A stretch of 26,896 nt of DNA from JAKLQR01 sp963753165 (GTDB lineage Bacteria > Nitrospirota > Thermodesulfovibrionia > Thermodesulfovibrionales > SM23-35). Below the pieces are notes generated by a model. That model did not search any database. It saw nothing but the letters and a program-made list of their open reading frames with translations, and had not been told where the DNA came from. The stretch covers positions 1 through 26,896 of the forward strand of contig CAVWBP010000027.1 of NCBI GenBank assembly GCA_963753165.1. Direction: 5' to 3'. The position numbers were made by a program, and so were the translations under genes. The stretch's first letter is position 1; every line of letters starts with the position of its first letter. This document shows, piece by piece, positions 8,063 through 15,660 of the stretch.

Positions 8063-9625
8063 TTATTCCTTTACCCTGATTTTATCCCGGACTGACCCCG
8101 AGTCTTTCCTGTCTTTTTGTGTGAGGAACTTCCTGGTGAAGAGGATGATTATTCCGGATACGGCCAGCGCGCCCAGAAGAAGGCTGAAGGAGATGAGGGT
8201 GCTGTTGAGTATTTCGGGCTGCACAAGGAGAACCCCGCCGAGGCCGAGCATCATGGTTCCTGATACGAGTTTCAGCATTCTGCCCTGCCACTCGGTAAGG
8301 TGTTTTTTGCCGAGTGTAACGGTGAATAACACAACGATTACTGAAAGCGGGATTACATAGACTATGTTATAGAGGACGAGATAGAAGTAATACGTTAAGG
8401 AAGGGAGATTGTTCAGGGTGAGTATTCTCGTAAATACCATCGGAAACCCCGCCGTGCAGAGGAGTTCATAGGAGTTTGCCGCGATTGCCAGCACCGCGGT
8501 TCCGATCAGGACCGAGACCACAGAGGTGGACTTCAGGAGCTTTCTCATGCGGTCGAAAAGTTTTGGTTTTGCGCTGTCAGGGATGGTAAGCGAAACTCCT
8601 TTTTTGAAGACGAAGAAATCCTTGATATTGATAAGCGCAATTATGATGGCGACCGACCCCGCAATTTTCGTAATAAAAGCGACCTGTCCCATAACGAGAA
8701 AGAGGTTCAGCCATGCTGCCATGAACACGAAATAAATGAATCCGGAGAAGAAGACAAAGACCCCGCCGGTCAGAAGCATCCTCTTCCGGGATTGTGCATG
8801 GATCATGATTCCGAGGAGAGAGAAAAGGACGAAGAAGGCGCAGGGGTTGAAACTGTCGAGGCCTGCGATTACCAGTGTCATGAGGGGAAGGGACGACTCG
8901 GATGCTTCTATGTTTCCAATCCACGGGATGTAGACGGTCCTGCTTTTTTCCGTACACTCTAAATTATCAGATTTTCCGGCAGCCTCGCCGGCCTGTGTTC
9001 CCGTTCCGGGAGTTTCAGGTGAGACTTTGCCGGAAAGGACAGCGTAAGGATCGATGCAGGGTTCAGAAAGACACCGGGGAATCAGCTGCTCAAGTTCTTC
9101 ACGGGTGTGTTGAGAAAAGCCAACGATGCCCTGGTTTCCGATAAAGGTTACCGGAACGCCTGAAGTGGTGAGTTTGTAAGCCTTGGCCATTCTTACAAGC
9201 AGCGTAGCATTTGTTTCGTCGTACCATACCTCGTAATCATAAATCTCAAGGGAGGGATATTTTTTCTTCATTTCCTTCAGGAACTCTTCCTCTTCTGCAC
9301 AATGAGGACAACCCTTGCCCCAGAAGAAGTGGATTTTCACCGGGTGGAGCATGCCGGAAGTGACTTCTTTCTGTGTTTGCAGCGCAGCCTGCTCCTTTTT
9401 TGCCTGAAGCGGCTGGACAGGTTTCTTCACCCCGGGAATCTTTTCCGGTTGGGCAGTTTTTTCAGGCGCTGCCGGTTTTTCGATACACTCCTGGGAATTT
9501 TCATTGTTCTGGAGACAGACCCCCTCATCCTGAGGAAGTGAAATAAACGCATCAGCAGCGCGATAAAAACCCGTGAAGCAGAGAAAAAGACAGATACAGG
9601 CTGAAAGTATGATAAATTTTCTCAT
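8063..9625 (-). CDS. Thioredoxin-like domain fused to a CcdA/DsbD-like transmembrane domain
   Basis: A predicted membrane thiol-disulfide carrier of about 520 residues. Start chosen at 9625, where MRKFIILSACICLFLCF gives a signal sequence. A GTG at 9682 would add 19 residues in front of it. A low-complexity Pro/Gln/Lys linker (about 45-90) is followed by a thioredoxin-fold domain with CPHC (C106, C109) and a cis-proline in SGVPVTF (P158). A membrane domain of about six helices then carries one cysteine in FNPC (C262) and another in ELLCTAGFP (C390), the arrangement of CcdA and the DsbD membrane domain. The thioredoxin part is N-terminal, unlike classical DsbD where it is C-terminal. Electrons would pass from cytosolic thioredoxin to periplasmic targets. 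arsC follows by nine bases. Confidence 0.82.
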   Translation of the reverse strand: MRKFIILSACICLFLCFTGFYRAADAFISLPQDEGVCLQNNENSQECIEKPAAPEKTAQPEKIPGVKKPVQPLQAKKEQAALQTQKEVTSGMLHPVKIHFFWGKGCPHCAEEEEFLKEMKKKYPSLEIYDYEVWYDETNATLLVRMAKAYKLTTSGVPVTFIGNQGIVGFSQHTREELEQLIPRCLSEPCIDPYAVLSGKVSPETPGTGTQAGEAAGKSDNLECTEKSRTVYIPWIGNIEASESSLPLMTLVIAGLDSFNPCAFFVLFSLLGIMIHAQSRKRMLLTGGVFVFFSGFIYFVFMAAWLNLFLVMGQVAFITKIAGSVAIIIALINIKDFFVFKKGVSLTIPDSAKPKLFDRMRKLLKSTSVVSVLIGTAVLAIAANSYELLCTAGFPMVFTRILTLNNLPSLTYYFYLVLYNIVYVIPLSVIVVLFTVTLGKKHLTEWQGRMLKLVSGTMMLGLGGVLLVQPEILNSTLISFSLLLGALAVSGIIILFTRKFLTQKDRKDSGSVRDKIRVKE

Positions 9626-9826
9626 AGTATCTATGATAACTTTATTAATATACCGATTTCTATAAGCGCTATTTTCCTGCACGTGGAGTAGTAAAAATAT
9701 GCCCCTAACAATCTTTTATGAATGTAATTATTTGATTGTTATCATACTGTTGTTTGATTAATTTTAATAAAAAGCTTGAATAAATTCTTCTATTTTTCTA
9801 TTATTAAATAAAAATATGGAGGATAT

Positions 9827-10048
9827 ATGCTGAAGGAGAAGGTTGAGAAGGCACTCGAAACAGTGAGGGCGGGACTTCAAAGAGATGGCGGCGATATAGA
9901 TCTTGTTGAGATCAAGGATAACATAGTCTATGTAAAGCTGAAAGGCGCATGCGGAACCTGTCCGATGTCTACGATCACTCTGAAGACCTGGGTCGAGGCG
10001 CATCTCAAGAAGGAAATCCCTGAAATAAAAGCGGTTCAGGCCGTTTAA
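9827..10048 (+). CDS. NifU C-terminal-like Fe-S cluster scaffold protein
   Basis: A 73-residue single-domain protein of the NifU C-terminal (Nfu) family, which holds a transient Fe-S cluster and passes it to client proteins in the cytosol. The N-terminal half (LETVRAGLQRDGGDIDLVEI) and the CGTCPMS motif (C42, C45) are diagnostic. These are the two cluster ligands, used across a dimer. The strong GGAGG ribosome site at 9818-9822 supports the start. It is divergent from the thioredoxin/CcdA gene across a very AT-rich 200-base gap that probably holds promoters for both. The amidase gene starts eight bases after its stop. Confidence 0.94.
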   Translation: MLKEKVEKALETVRAGLQRDGGDIDLVEIKDNIVYVKLKGACGTCPMSTITLKTWVEAHLKKEIPEIKAVQAV

Positions 10049-10056
10049 AGAACTGC

Positions 10057-11253
10057 ATGAGGTTTGGAGAACAGAAATTGTTTTTAAACCTCCTCAAAGA
10101 GAAAGCAAGGTTCATCTTCTTTCCATTCCTTTGTCTGCTTGTTGTGTTCCCTTTTGCCGTCAGCGCTTCTGATACAAAAATAACCAATATCAAATACTGG
10201 TCCTCTGATGATTACACTCGGGTAGTGATTGAATTGTCCGAGCCGGTAAATTTTTCGAAAAATCATTTGACGAACCCTGACAGGCTCTATTTTGACCTTC
10301 TCAATGTCACGCTGGACAAGGAGGTCAGGACAAGTTTTTCAGTCGGAGACGGCATTTTGAAGTCTGTAAGGGCAGGCCAGTTCAGCGCGTCGACGGTCAG
10401 GGTTGTCCTCGATCTGGAGAGTCTGACAGACTGCAGGTCCTTTATGCTCGAAAATCCGGTAAGACTGGTTATCGATATTCAGGGAAGCAGGACAAAGATA
10501 CCGGAGAAACCGGATCTTCTCACGGCAAAGCGACGGATTGTGATCGACCCCGGTCATGGAGGTCATGATCCCGGTGCGGTGGGATTACGGAAACTCTATG
10601 AAAAAGATGTTGTTCTGGATATAGCCTTAAAAGTGGGGAAGATCCTCATGAACGACCCGCTTTACGAGGTGGTTTTTACGAGAGAGAGGGATGTGTACCT
10701 GCCTCTTGAAGCAAGGACTGCCGTGGCGAACAGGAAAAACGCGGACCTTTTTGTTTCAGTCCATGCGAATGCAAGTCAGAGAAGGCAGGCAAAGGGGATC
10801 GAGACCTATATGCTCAACTGGACAGACGACGAGGAAGCACTGCGAGTTGCGGCGCGGGAGAACCAGATATCCCTGAAAAAGATGAGAGACATGAATAAGA
10901 AGATGGACATTGTGGATATCATTAAGAGTGACCTTCTGCGGGAGAACAAGAGGGATGAATCCATTAAACTCGCAAACTATATCCAGCGGTCTATAGTGTC
11001 ACGACTTGAAGAACGGGATGACCTCGGAGTGAAACAGGCCCTTTTTTATGTGCTCTTTGGCGCACGCATGCCGTCGGTGCTTGTCGAGGTGTCGTTCATC
11101 AGTAATCCGGAGGAAGAAAAACTTCTTTCCCAGGAAAGCTACAAAATGGAAATCGCTGAAGCGATTGTCGAAGGCATCAAAAAATATTTTCAATCGACAC
11201 CGATGATCCAGAAGGTGGTTGAGCTGAAAAACGAAGGCCGGAATTACAGGTAA
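10057..11253 (+). CDS. N-acetylmuramoyl-L-alanine amidase with AMIN domain (AmiC-type)
   Basis: A 398-residue exported peptidoglycan hydrolase that would cut the bond between MurNAc and L-alanine, usually during daughter-cell separation. A basic N-terminus and hydrophobic helix (about 17-36, ending FAVSAS) form a signal sequence. Residues about 40-140 are an AMIN domain for cell-wall targeting. Residues 160-390 are the Amidase_3 domain, with zinc ligands H167 (DPGHGG), E182 (YEKD) and H236 (VHANAS) and catalytic E344 (VEVSFISN). An inserted helical stretch around 260-320 (many Lys, Arg and Glu) lies where AmiB/AmiC enzymes carry their autoinhibitory helix, which suggests activation by a LytM/EnvC-like partner. 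The gene starts eight bases after the NifU-like gene and ends four bases before the EcfT-like gene. Confidence 0.93.
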   Translation: MRFGEQKLFLNLLKEKARFIFFPFLCLLVVFPFAVSASDTKITNIKYWSSDDYTRVVIELSEPVNFSKNHLTNPDRLYFDLLNVTLDKEVRTSFSVGDGILKSVRAGQFSASTVRVVLDLESLTDCRSFMLENPVRLVIDIQGSRTKIPEKPDLLTAKRRIVIDPGHGGHDPGAVGLRKLYEKDVVLDIALKVGKILMNDPLYEVVFTRERDVYLPLEARTAVANRKNADLFVSVHANASQRRQAKGIETYMLNWTDDEEALRVAARENQISLKKMRDMNKKMDIVDIIKSDLLRENKRDESIKLANYIQRSIVSRLEERDDLGVKQALFYVLFGARMPSVLVEVSFISNPEEEKLLSQESYKMEIAEAIVEGIKKYFQSTPMIQKVVELKNEGRNYR

Positions 11254-11257
11254 ACAC

Positions 11258-11875
11258 TTGCCTGCCACGATCAAGATTCTCCTCTATGTCCTCTTCGTCA
11301 TCTCCCTTTTTATAATCAAGTCCCCTGATATCCTTGCTGTTCTCACTCTTGCCGTCTCGCCTCTCCTCCTTGCGGTTCCGTTTCGTTTCGTCAGGCAGGG
11401 GTGGGTTCCCATCAGTCTCCTGCTGATGTTCACGTTCCTCAGCAATGTCTTCTTTCATCAGGGGAAAGTGCTCTATCATTCGGGAATGCTGATTCTTACT
11501 GAAGAGGGTTTCACTATCGCAGCCGTAAGAACCCTCAGGGTGTTTCTCATGATCATAGGCGCAAAGATAGTGATTGGAACGACATCGATCGAATCACTCG
11601 TTGCTGCCATGGGCAGGATGTTCCGGCCATTGGAACGCTTTGGGTTGCCGGTTGGAGAATTTTTCACGACCATGGGACTTGTCATGAAATCCCTGCCGAA
11701 GCTCACAAAAGAAATAGCAGGGGTGTACAGGGAAAAGATGCAAGAGGAAAACGTTTCCGGGTTCTGGAACCGGATAAGAACAGCAGCCATGGTTTTCAGC
11801 GCCCTTTTTGTGCGTGGGCTGGAGTCGCCGGAAAAGTTCCTGAACGATAAATCAGAGCGCACACACGATGGTTGA
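11258..11875 (+). CDS. EcfT/CbiQ-like energy-coupling-factor transmembrane protein
   Basis: A 205-residue membrane protein with about five hydrophobic helices. The segment GTTSIESLVAAMGRMFRPLE followed by RFGLPVGEF is characteristic of the T component of ECF vitamin transporters. The coupling helices of that family normally carry Ala-Arg-Gly/Ser motifs contacting the ATPases. Here the expected first motif region reads VYREKMQEEN, so the motif is missing. No EcfA ATPase or S component lies in the window. The start is a TTG four bases after the amidase stop, with no other in-frame start near it. Its end overlaps the D-aminoacylase start by eight bases, so it is translationally coupled to both neighbours. 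Substrate unknown. Confidence 0.72.
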   Translation: MPATIKILLYVLFVISLFIIKSPDILAVLTLAVSPLLLAVPFRFVRQGWVPISLLLMFTFLSNVFFHQGKVLYHSGMLILTEEGFTIAAVRTLRVFLMIIGAKIVIGTTSIESLVAAMGRMFRPLERFGLPVGEFFTTMGLVMKSLPKLTKEIAGVYREKMQEENVSGFWNRIRTAAMVFSALFVRGLESPEKFLNDKSERTHDG

Positions 11876-13520
11876 TACAATCATTCAGGGAGGTCTTGTC
11901 ATTGACGGGAGCGGTTCGGAACCGTATGAAGGAGATATAGGCATAACCGGAGAGAGGATAGTATTTATAAAGAAAACCTCCCCGTCTGCCCGCTCCGGAC
12001 CGGAAGTGAGGGCAAAGAAGAAAATCGACGCGAGGGGCATGGTCGTCTGTCCCGGTTTTATCGATACCCATGCGCATTCGGAATTCACCCTTCTCGCAGA
12101 CCCCCGCGCAGAAGGAAAGGTGTCTCAGGGGATAACCACCGAAATAAACGGCAACTGCGGGTTGTCTGCGGCCCCTCTTCTGGGTGAAGCATTGGAGCGC
12201 AGGGAAGACGACCTGAAGGAATTCAACATCCGCGAACGATGGAAGTCTTTCAGGGAATATTTCAGGCTGCTCCAAGAGAGAGGCATTGCAATGAATTTCC
12301 TGACCCTTGCCGGCCACGGAAACATCAGGGCCAGCGTCCTTGGCTATGAAGACAGAGAAGCGACAGAAAAGGAGAAAAAGCGGATGTGCAGGCTCCTTGC
12401 GCAGTCCCTCGGCGAAGGGGCAATCGGTCTTTCGACAGGCCTGATCTATCCGCCGGGCGTATATTCGGATACCGCAGAATTGATCGGGCTTTCCAGGGTT
12501 ATGTCCATTCCGCACAAAACCGGCACGGGTTCTCACCGGGCAGGGAAGGGCAGAGGCATACCCGGAATCTACACAACTCATATGCGGAGCGAGGGGGATG
12601 CATTGATAGAATCCATACAGGAGACACTCACCATTGGAAAGAAAGCGGAGGTTAAGGTCCATATCTCCCATATCAAGACAGGCGGAGAGAAGAACTGGCA
12701 CAAGGCAGACGAAGCCGTTGCGAGGATAGAGAACGCGCGAAAAAGAGGTCTTCGGGTAACTGCTGACAGATACCCCTATATCGCGGCCTCAACTGATCTC
12801 GATACGGTTCTGCCCGAATGGACATATGAGGGGGGAAATCAGGAGGAACTGAGAAGGATAAAAAAACCGGAGATACGGGAGAGGATAAGAAAAGAAATAC
12901 TCCATGCACATCCGGAGAAAAGATACTGGGACAGCATACGGATAGCAACTGTGGCGTCACGAAAAAATGTATGGATGGAAGGAAAGAGCATCTCTGAGAT
13001 TGCAGGCATCAAAGGGGCGGAGCCGGTCGATATGCTTTTCCGGATACTTATTGAGGAAAAGCTCAGGGCGGGCGCGATTTTTCTCTCCATGCATGAGGAG
13101 AACCTGCAGAAGTTCCTTGCGCTTCCTTATGTCATGATCGGCACAGACAGTTCTGCGCGGTCTTTCAGCGGCCCAACCTGCAAGGGGAAACCCCACCCAA
13201 GGGGATTCGGGAGCTTCCCGAGATTCCTCGGAGAGTATGTGAGAGACAAAGGCATGTTGAGTATACAGGAGGCTGTCCACAGGATAACCATGCTCCCCGC
13301 ACGGACTTTCGGGATACAGGACCGAGGGATCTTGAAGAAAGGCGCATTCGCAGATATTGTTCTGTTTCAGTACCAGAAAATAAGAGACAGGGCAACCTTC
13401 GACGAACCTTTTCTCAGGCCTGAGGGGATCCATGCGGTCATGGTGAACGGGAAACCGGTGGTATGGGACGGCGAAACAACACTGCACAGGCCCGGGAGAG
13501 TGTTGAAATATGGGCGTTAA
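11868..13520 (+). CDS. D-aminoacylase (N-acyl-D-amino-acid deacylase) of the amidohydrolase superfamily
   Basis: A 550-residue zinc hydrolase that would release D-amino acids from N-acyl-D-amino acids or related peptides. Visible metal-site residues follow the D-aminoacylase pattern: HAH (H68, H70) after GFIDTHAH, C97 in NGNCGLS, H238 in TTHMRSEG, H268 in HISHIKTGG and D427 in GTDSSA. The start region (IIQGGLVIDGSG) and the ending (AFADIVLFQ, then VMVNGKPV) match the family. The length is slightly above the usual 480-500, in part because of an extra loop of about 20 residues at 212-232, just before H238. The gene begins eight bases inside the EcfT-like gene and overlaps the next gene by 11 bases. 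A dipeptidase or another acyl-amino-acid substrate is possible. Confidence 0.9.
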   Translation: MVDTIIQGGLVIDGSGSEPYEGDIGITGERIVFIKKTSPSARSGPEVRAKKKIDARGMVVCPGFIDTHAHSEFTLLADPRAEGKVSQGITTEINGNCGLSAAPLLGEALERREDDLKEFNIRERWKSFREYFRLLQERGIAMNFLTLAGHGNIRASVLGYEDREATEKEKKRMCRLLAQSLGEGAIGLSTGLIYPPGVYSDTAELIGLSRVMSIPHKTGTGSHRAGKGRGIPGIYTTHMRSEGDALIESIQETLTIGKKAEVKVHISHIKTGGEKNWHKADEAVARIENARKRGLRVTADRYPYIAASTDLDTVLPEWTYEGGNQEELRRIKKPEIRERIRKEILHAHPEKRYWDSIRIATVASRKNVWMEGKSISEIAGIKGAEPVDMLFRILIEEKLRAGAIFLSMHEENLQKFLALPYVMIGTDSSARSFSGPTCKGKPHPRGFGSFPRFLGEYVRDKGMLSIQEAVHRITMLPARTFGIQDRGILKKGAFADIVLFQYQKIRDRATFDEPFLRPEGIHAVMVNGKPVVWDGETTLHRPGRVLKYGR

Positions 13521-14172
13521 ACCCCTTATCGGCATTACCATGGACAAAGAGGGCGAATATGTGAAGATGAAGCATTTCTACGCTGCTGCAATCCGAAAGA
13601 GCGGCGGAGTTCCGGTATTCCTCCCGCCGGACCGGAATGCATCAGACTATGCTGCGTTCATTGACGGACTGCTGATCCCGGGAGGTGATGATCTCGACCC
13701 GGAGTATTATGGCGAACCTGCGTCTACTGCAATGAGGCCTGTCTCCAGGGAAAGGAGCGATTTTGAGTTCTCACTGCTCAATCCGGTTATGGAACTGCGC
13801 AGACCTGTCCTCGGCATCTGTTACGGAATGCAGCTGCTGAATGTTTTTTTCGGCGGCACACTCTTCCAGGATCTTGAACCGCATGCTGAAGTAGCAATTA
13901 ATCATAAAACAGGGTATCATAAAATTGTGATCACAGAAAACAGGTTTTTTGAACAAGGTACGTTTTCTGTAAACAGCACACATCATCAGGGAGTAAAAAA
14001 TATCGGGGATGGTCTGTCCGCGTTCGTCTTTTCTCCCGACAACCTCGCAGAGGCGTTCTCCAGAGAAGACTATCCATTTCTTGTCGGCGTCCAATGGCAT
14101 CCTGAACGTGATATGGAGAATGTGCTTTCAGCGCACCTCTTCAGGAAGTTTATAGAGGCGTCTCGACGATGA
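13510..14172 (+). CDS. Class I glutamine-amidotransferase-like gamma-glutamyl hydrolase (peptidase C26)
   Basis: A 220-residue cytosolic hydrolase related to PuuD. The nucleophile is C104 in GICYGMQ and the histidine-glutamate pair is H197 and E199 in QWHPERD. PGGDDLDPEYYGE near 57-69 is the signature of gamma-glutamyl hydrolases acting on free gamma-glutamyl amides rather than synthetase-linked glutaminases. Known relatives cleave gamma-glutamyl-GABA. Beside a D-aminoacylase and an amidase, cleavage of gamma-glutamyl bonds in murein peptides or other gamma-glutamyl peptides is equally plausible, but this is inference. The ATG lies inside the end of the D-aminoacylase gene (11-base overlap). 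A 252-base intergenic stretch with two hairpins follows. Confidence 0.9.
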   Translation: MGVKPLIGITMDKEGEYVKMKHFYAAAIRKSGGVPVFLPPDRNASDYAAFIDGLLIPGGDDLDPEYYGEPASTAMRPVSRERSDFEFSLLNPVMELRRPVLGICYGMQLLNVFFGGTLFQDLEPHAEVAINHKTGYHKIVITENRFFEQGTFSVNSTHHQGVKNIGDGLSAFVFSPDNLAEAFSREDYPFLVGVQWHPERDMENVLSAHLFRKFIEASRR

Positions 14173-14234
14173 GAAGAGAATAGAATATCGTTTTTTTACG
14201 CAATGTGGCCATAACGTCACATATTCCCAATGTT

Positions 14235-14303
14235 ATTCCCGCAAGTAAAGCGCGTCGGGAATCTTTCTTCAAAAAACGGGAATGATTCCGGACAAGCCGG
14301 AAT
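14235..14303 (+). repeat. Two short inverted repeats (REP-like)
   Basis: ATTCCCG (14235-14241) pairs with CGGGAAT (14256-14262), and ATTCCGG (14285-14291) pairs with CCGGAAT (14297-14303) across a five-base loop. The second stem resembles the dispersed 'CATTCCGGCTTGTCCGGAAT' palindromes often seen between bacterial genes. Neither stem is followed by a clear T-run. The remainder of the gap before 14425 holds only the ribosome site of the next gene. Confidence 0.45.
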
Positions 14304-14424
14304 GACAAGGAATACGGGCGTATGCAAGAAAAGATTTATGACGTCCAGTTTTGTATAAGGTCGCTGACGCCGGCCTGATTTCTCGTGCTTTTCAAACTAT
14401 TCTTACACAGAGAAGGAGGAGAAT

Positions 14425-15546
14425 ATGCTTAACAGGGAAGAACTCAAAGAGATAGCGAAGATGCGGGGTGACGACGCCTATTTTGTGAGCCTCTATCTGA
14501 ATGTGAATCCCATATCGACGGTAAAGGATAATTATGTTATTCATGTAAAGAATATGCTGAAACAGACAACCGGGCAACTCTCGAAGCCTGTTCTGAAAAG
14601 GATCAGCGCTGATCTCGAAAAGATTGAATCATATATTCTCTCCAATAAAAGGATTTTCAAGAAGGGGCTTGCGCTCCTGAGTTCTCAGGAGAAGCAATTC
14701 TGGAAAGAGTTCCATCTGTCAGTTCCTCTCAGGAATGAAATTATCGTTGATCAAATCCCGTATATAAAACCGCTGCTCGGCGTCCTTGACAATTACCAGA
14801 GGTATGCCATACTGCTCGTCGGCAGGGACTCGGCACGGTTATTCCTGGTGCATCTTGGAGAGATTGAAGAGTACGCAGAGGTCCATAGTGAGAATGTGCC
14901 CGCCAGACATAAGAAAGGCGGATGGTTCGCCCTTGCGGAGAAAAGCTACGAACGGCATATCGATTACCATGTGAGCATGCACCTGAAGGACGTTCTGAAG
15001 AAGCTGGATTCGTTTCTCTCCGGTGAATATGTCGGCAGACTGCTTATTGGGGGTGCGGAAGAGGCGGTGACAAAGGTAAGAGCCATGCTCTCTCAGACCA
15101 TGGCTGATAAGGTCATCGGCACGTTCCAGGCAGACATGTCCGCAAGGAGCAAGGATATTCTGGATAAAGCGGAACCGATCCTTATGTCATTTGAAGAAAA
15201 GAGGGAGGAGGAAGACGTGGATGAGATGATCGCCAGGGCGCTGAAGAATGAGAATGCAGTGCTTGGCATCGAAGACGTGCTGAATGCACTCCAGGAAGGC
15301 CGCATCATGAAACTGGTCATGCTGAAAGACTTCAAGCTGTCGGGGAAATCCTGCAGCCAGTGCGGATATCTGAATTCTCATGATATTGCTTCATGTCCTT
15401 ACTGCAAGGGGAAAATGCAGAAGGTCAAGTATATCGTCGATCTCATTGCCCAGAAGGCTGTTGAACAGGGAGCATTGGTTGAGGTCGTTGCCAAAAACAA
15501 GAAACTCAGGGAAGCCGGAAATATCGGAGCGTTCCTGAGGTTCTAA
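14425..15546 (+). CDS. Bacterial archaeo-eukaryotic release-factor-like protein (baeRF family, eRF1-like) with zinc ribbon
   Basis: A 373-residue homologue of eRF1/aRF1 domains 2 and 3. The middle domain (about 125-250) contains the RHKKGGWFALAEKSYERH segment, with GGW at 165-167 where eRF1 has GGQ. Members of baeRF family 10, as I recall them, usually have GGWSQ, keeping a glutamine nearby. Here F168 follows and no Gln is within ten residues. The C-terminal domain ends GNIGAFLRF, like the GGIGAILRY end of archaeal aRF1, and holds a four-cysteine ribbon (C310, C313, C324, C327) as in aRF1 domain 3. The long acidic helix around 255-270 links the two. It may act on stalled ribosomes or peptidyl-tRNA, but activity without the glutamine is uncertain. 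AAGGAGGAG precedes the ATG. Confidence 0.82.
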   Translation: MLNREELKEIAKMRGDDAYFVSLYLNVNPISTVKDNYVIHVKNMLKQTTGQLSKPVLKRISADLEKIESYILSNKRIFKKGLALLSSQEKQFWKEFHLSVPLRNEIIVDQIPYIKPLLGVLDNYQRYAILLVGRDSARLFLVHLGEIEEYAEVHSENVPARHKKGGWFALAEKSYERHIDYHVSMHLKDVLKKLDSFLSGEYVGRLLIGGAEEAVTKVRAMLSQTMADKVIGTFQADMSARSKDILDKAEPILMSFEEKREEEDVDEMIARALKNENAVLGIEDVLNALQEGRIMKLVMLKDFKLSGKSCSQCGYLNSHDIASCPYCKGKMQKVKYIVDLIAQKAVEQGALVEVVAKNKKLREAGNIGAFLRF

Positions 15547-15605
15547 TACTTTTTATTTCTTATTTCAGTTGAAACACGGCGGATACTGTATTTCTGCTTA
15601 TTCCC

Positions 15606-15627
15606 GGTCCCGGCTCAAGTCGGGACC
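15606..15627 (+). repeat. Short inverted repeat before the oligopeptide-binding gene
   Basis: GGTCCCG (15606-15612) is the exact reverse complement of CGGGACC (15621-15627), with an eight-base loop. It lies 60 bases after the baeRF stop and 33 bases before the next ATG. No T-run follows, so it could be a REP-type palindrome or a weak terminator. Confidence 0.4.
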
Positions 15628-15660
15628 TCTGATTGAACGAGTTTGATAATCCTGAAGAAT

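Noticed and set aside
7854..8360. 168-codon plus-strand frame over arsC and the end of the CcdA-like gene
   Set aside because: It spans two well-supported minus-strand genes and reads as low-information sequence.
11796..12701. 301-codon minus-strand frame opposite the D-aminoacylase gene
   Set aside because: It has no family similarity and no ribosome site, while the plus strand carries all the D-aminoacylase metal ligands in frame.
10057..14172. A complete ECF vitamin transporter operon
   Set aside because: Only a T-like component is present, and no ATPase or substrate-binding component lies in the window.
14235..14303. Possible CRISPR-like or tandem array of hairpins
   Set aside because: The stems differ from each other and there is no regular repeat-spacer pattern. 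Two palindromes do not make an array.
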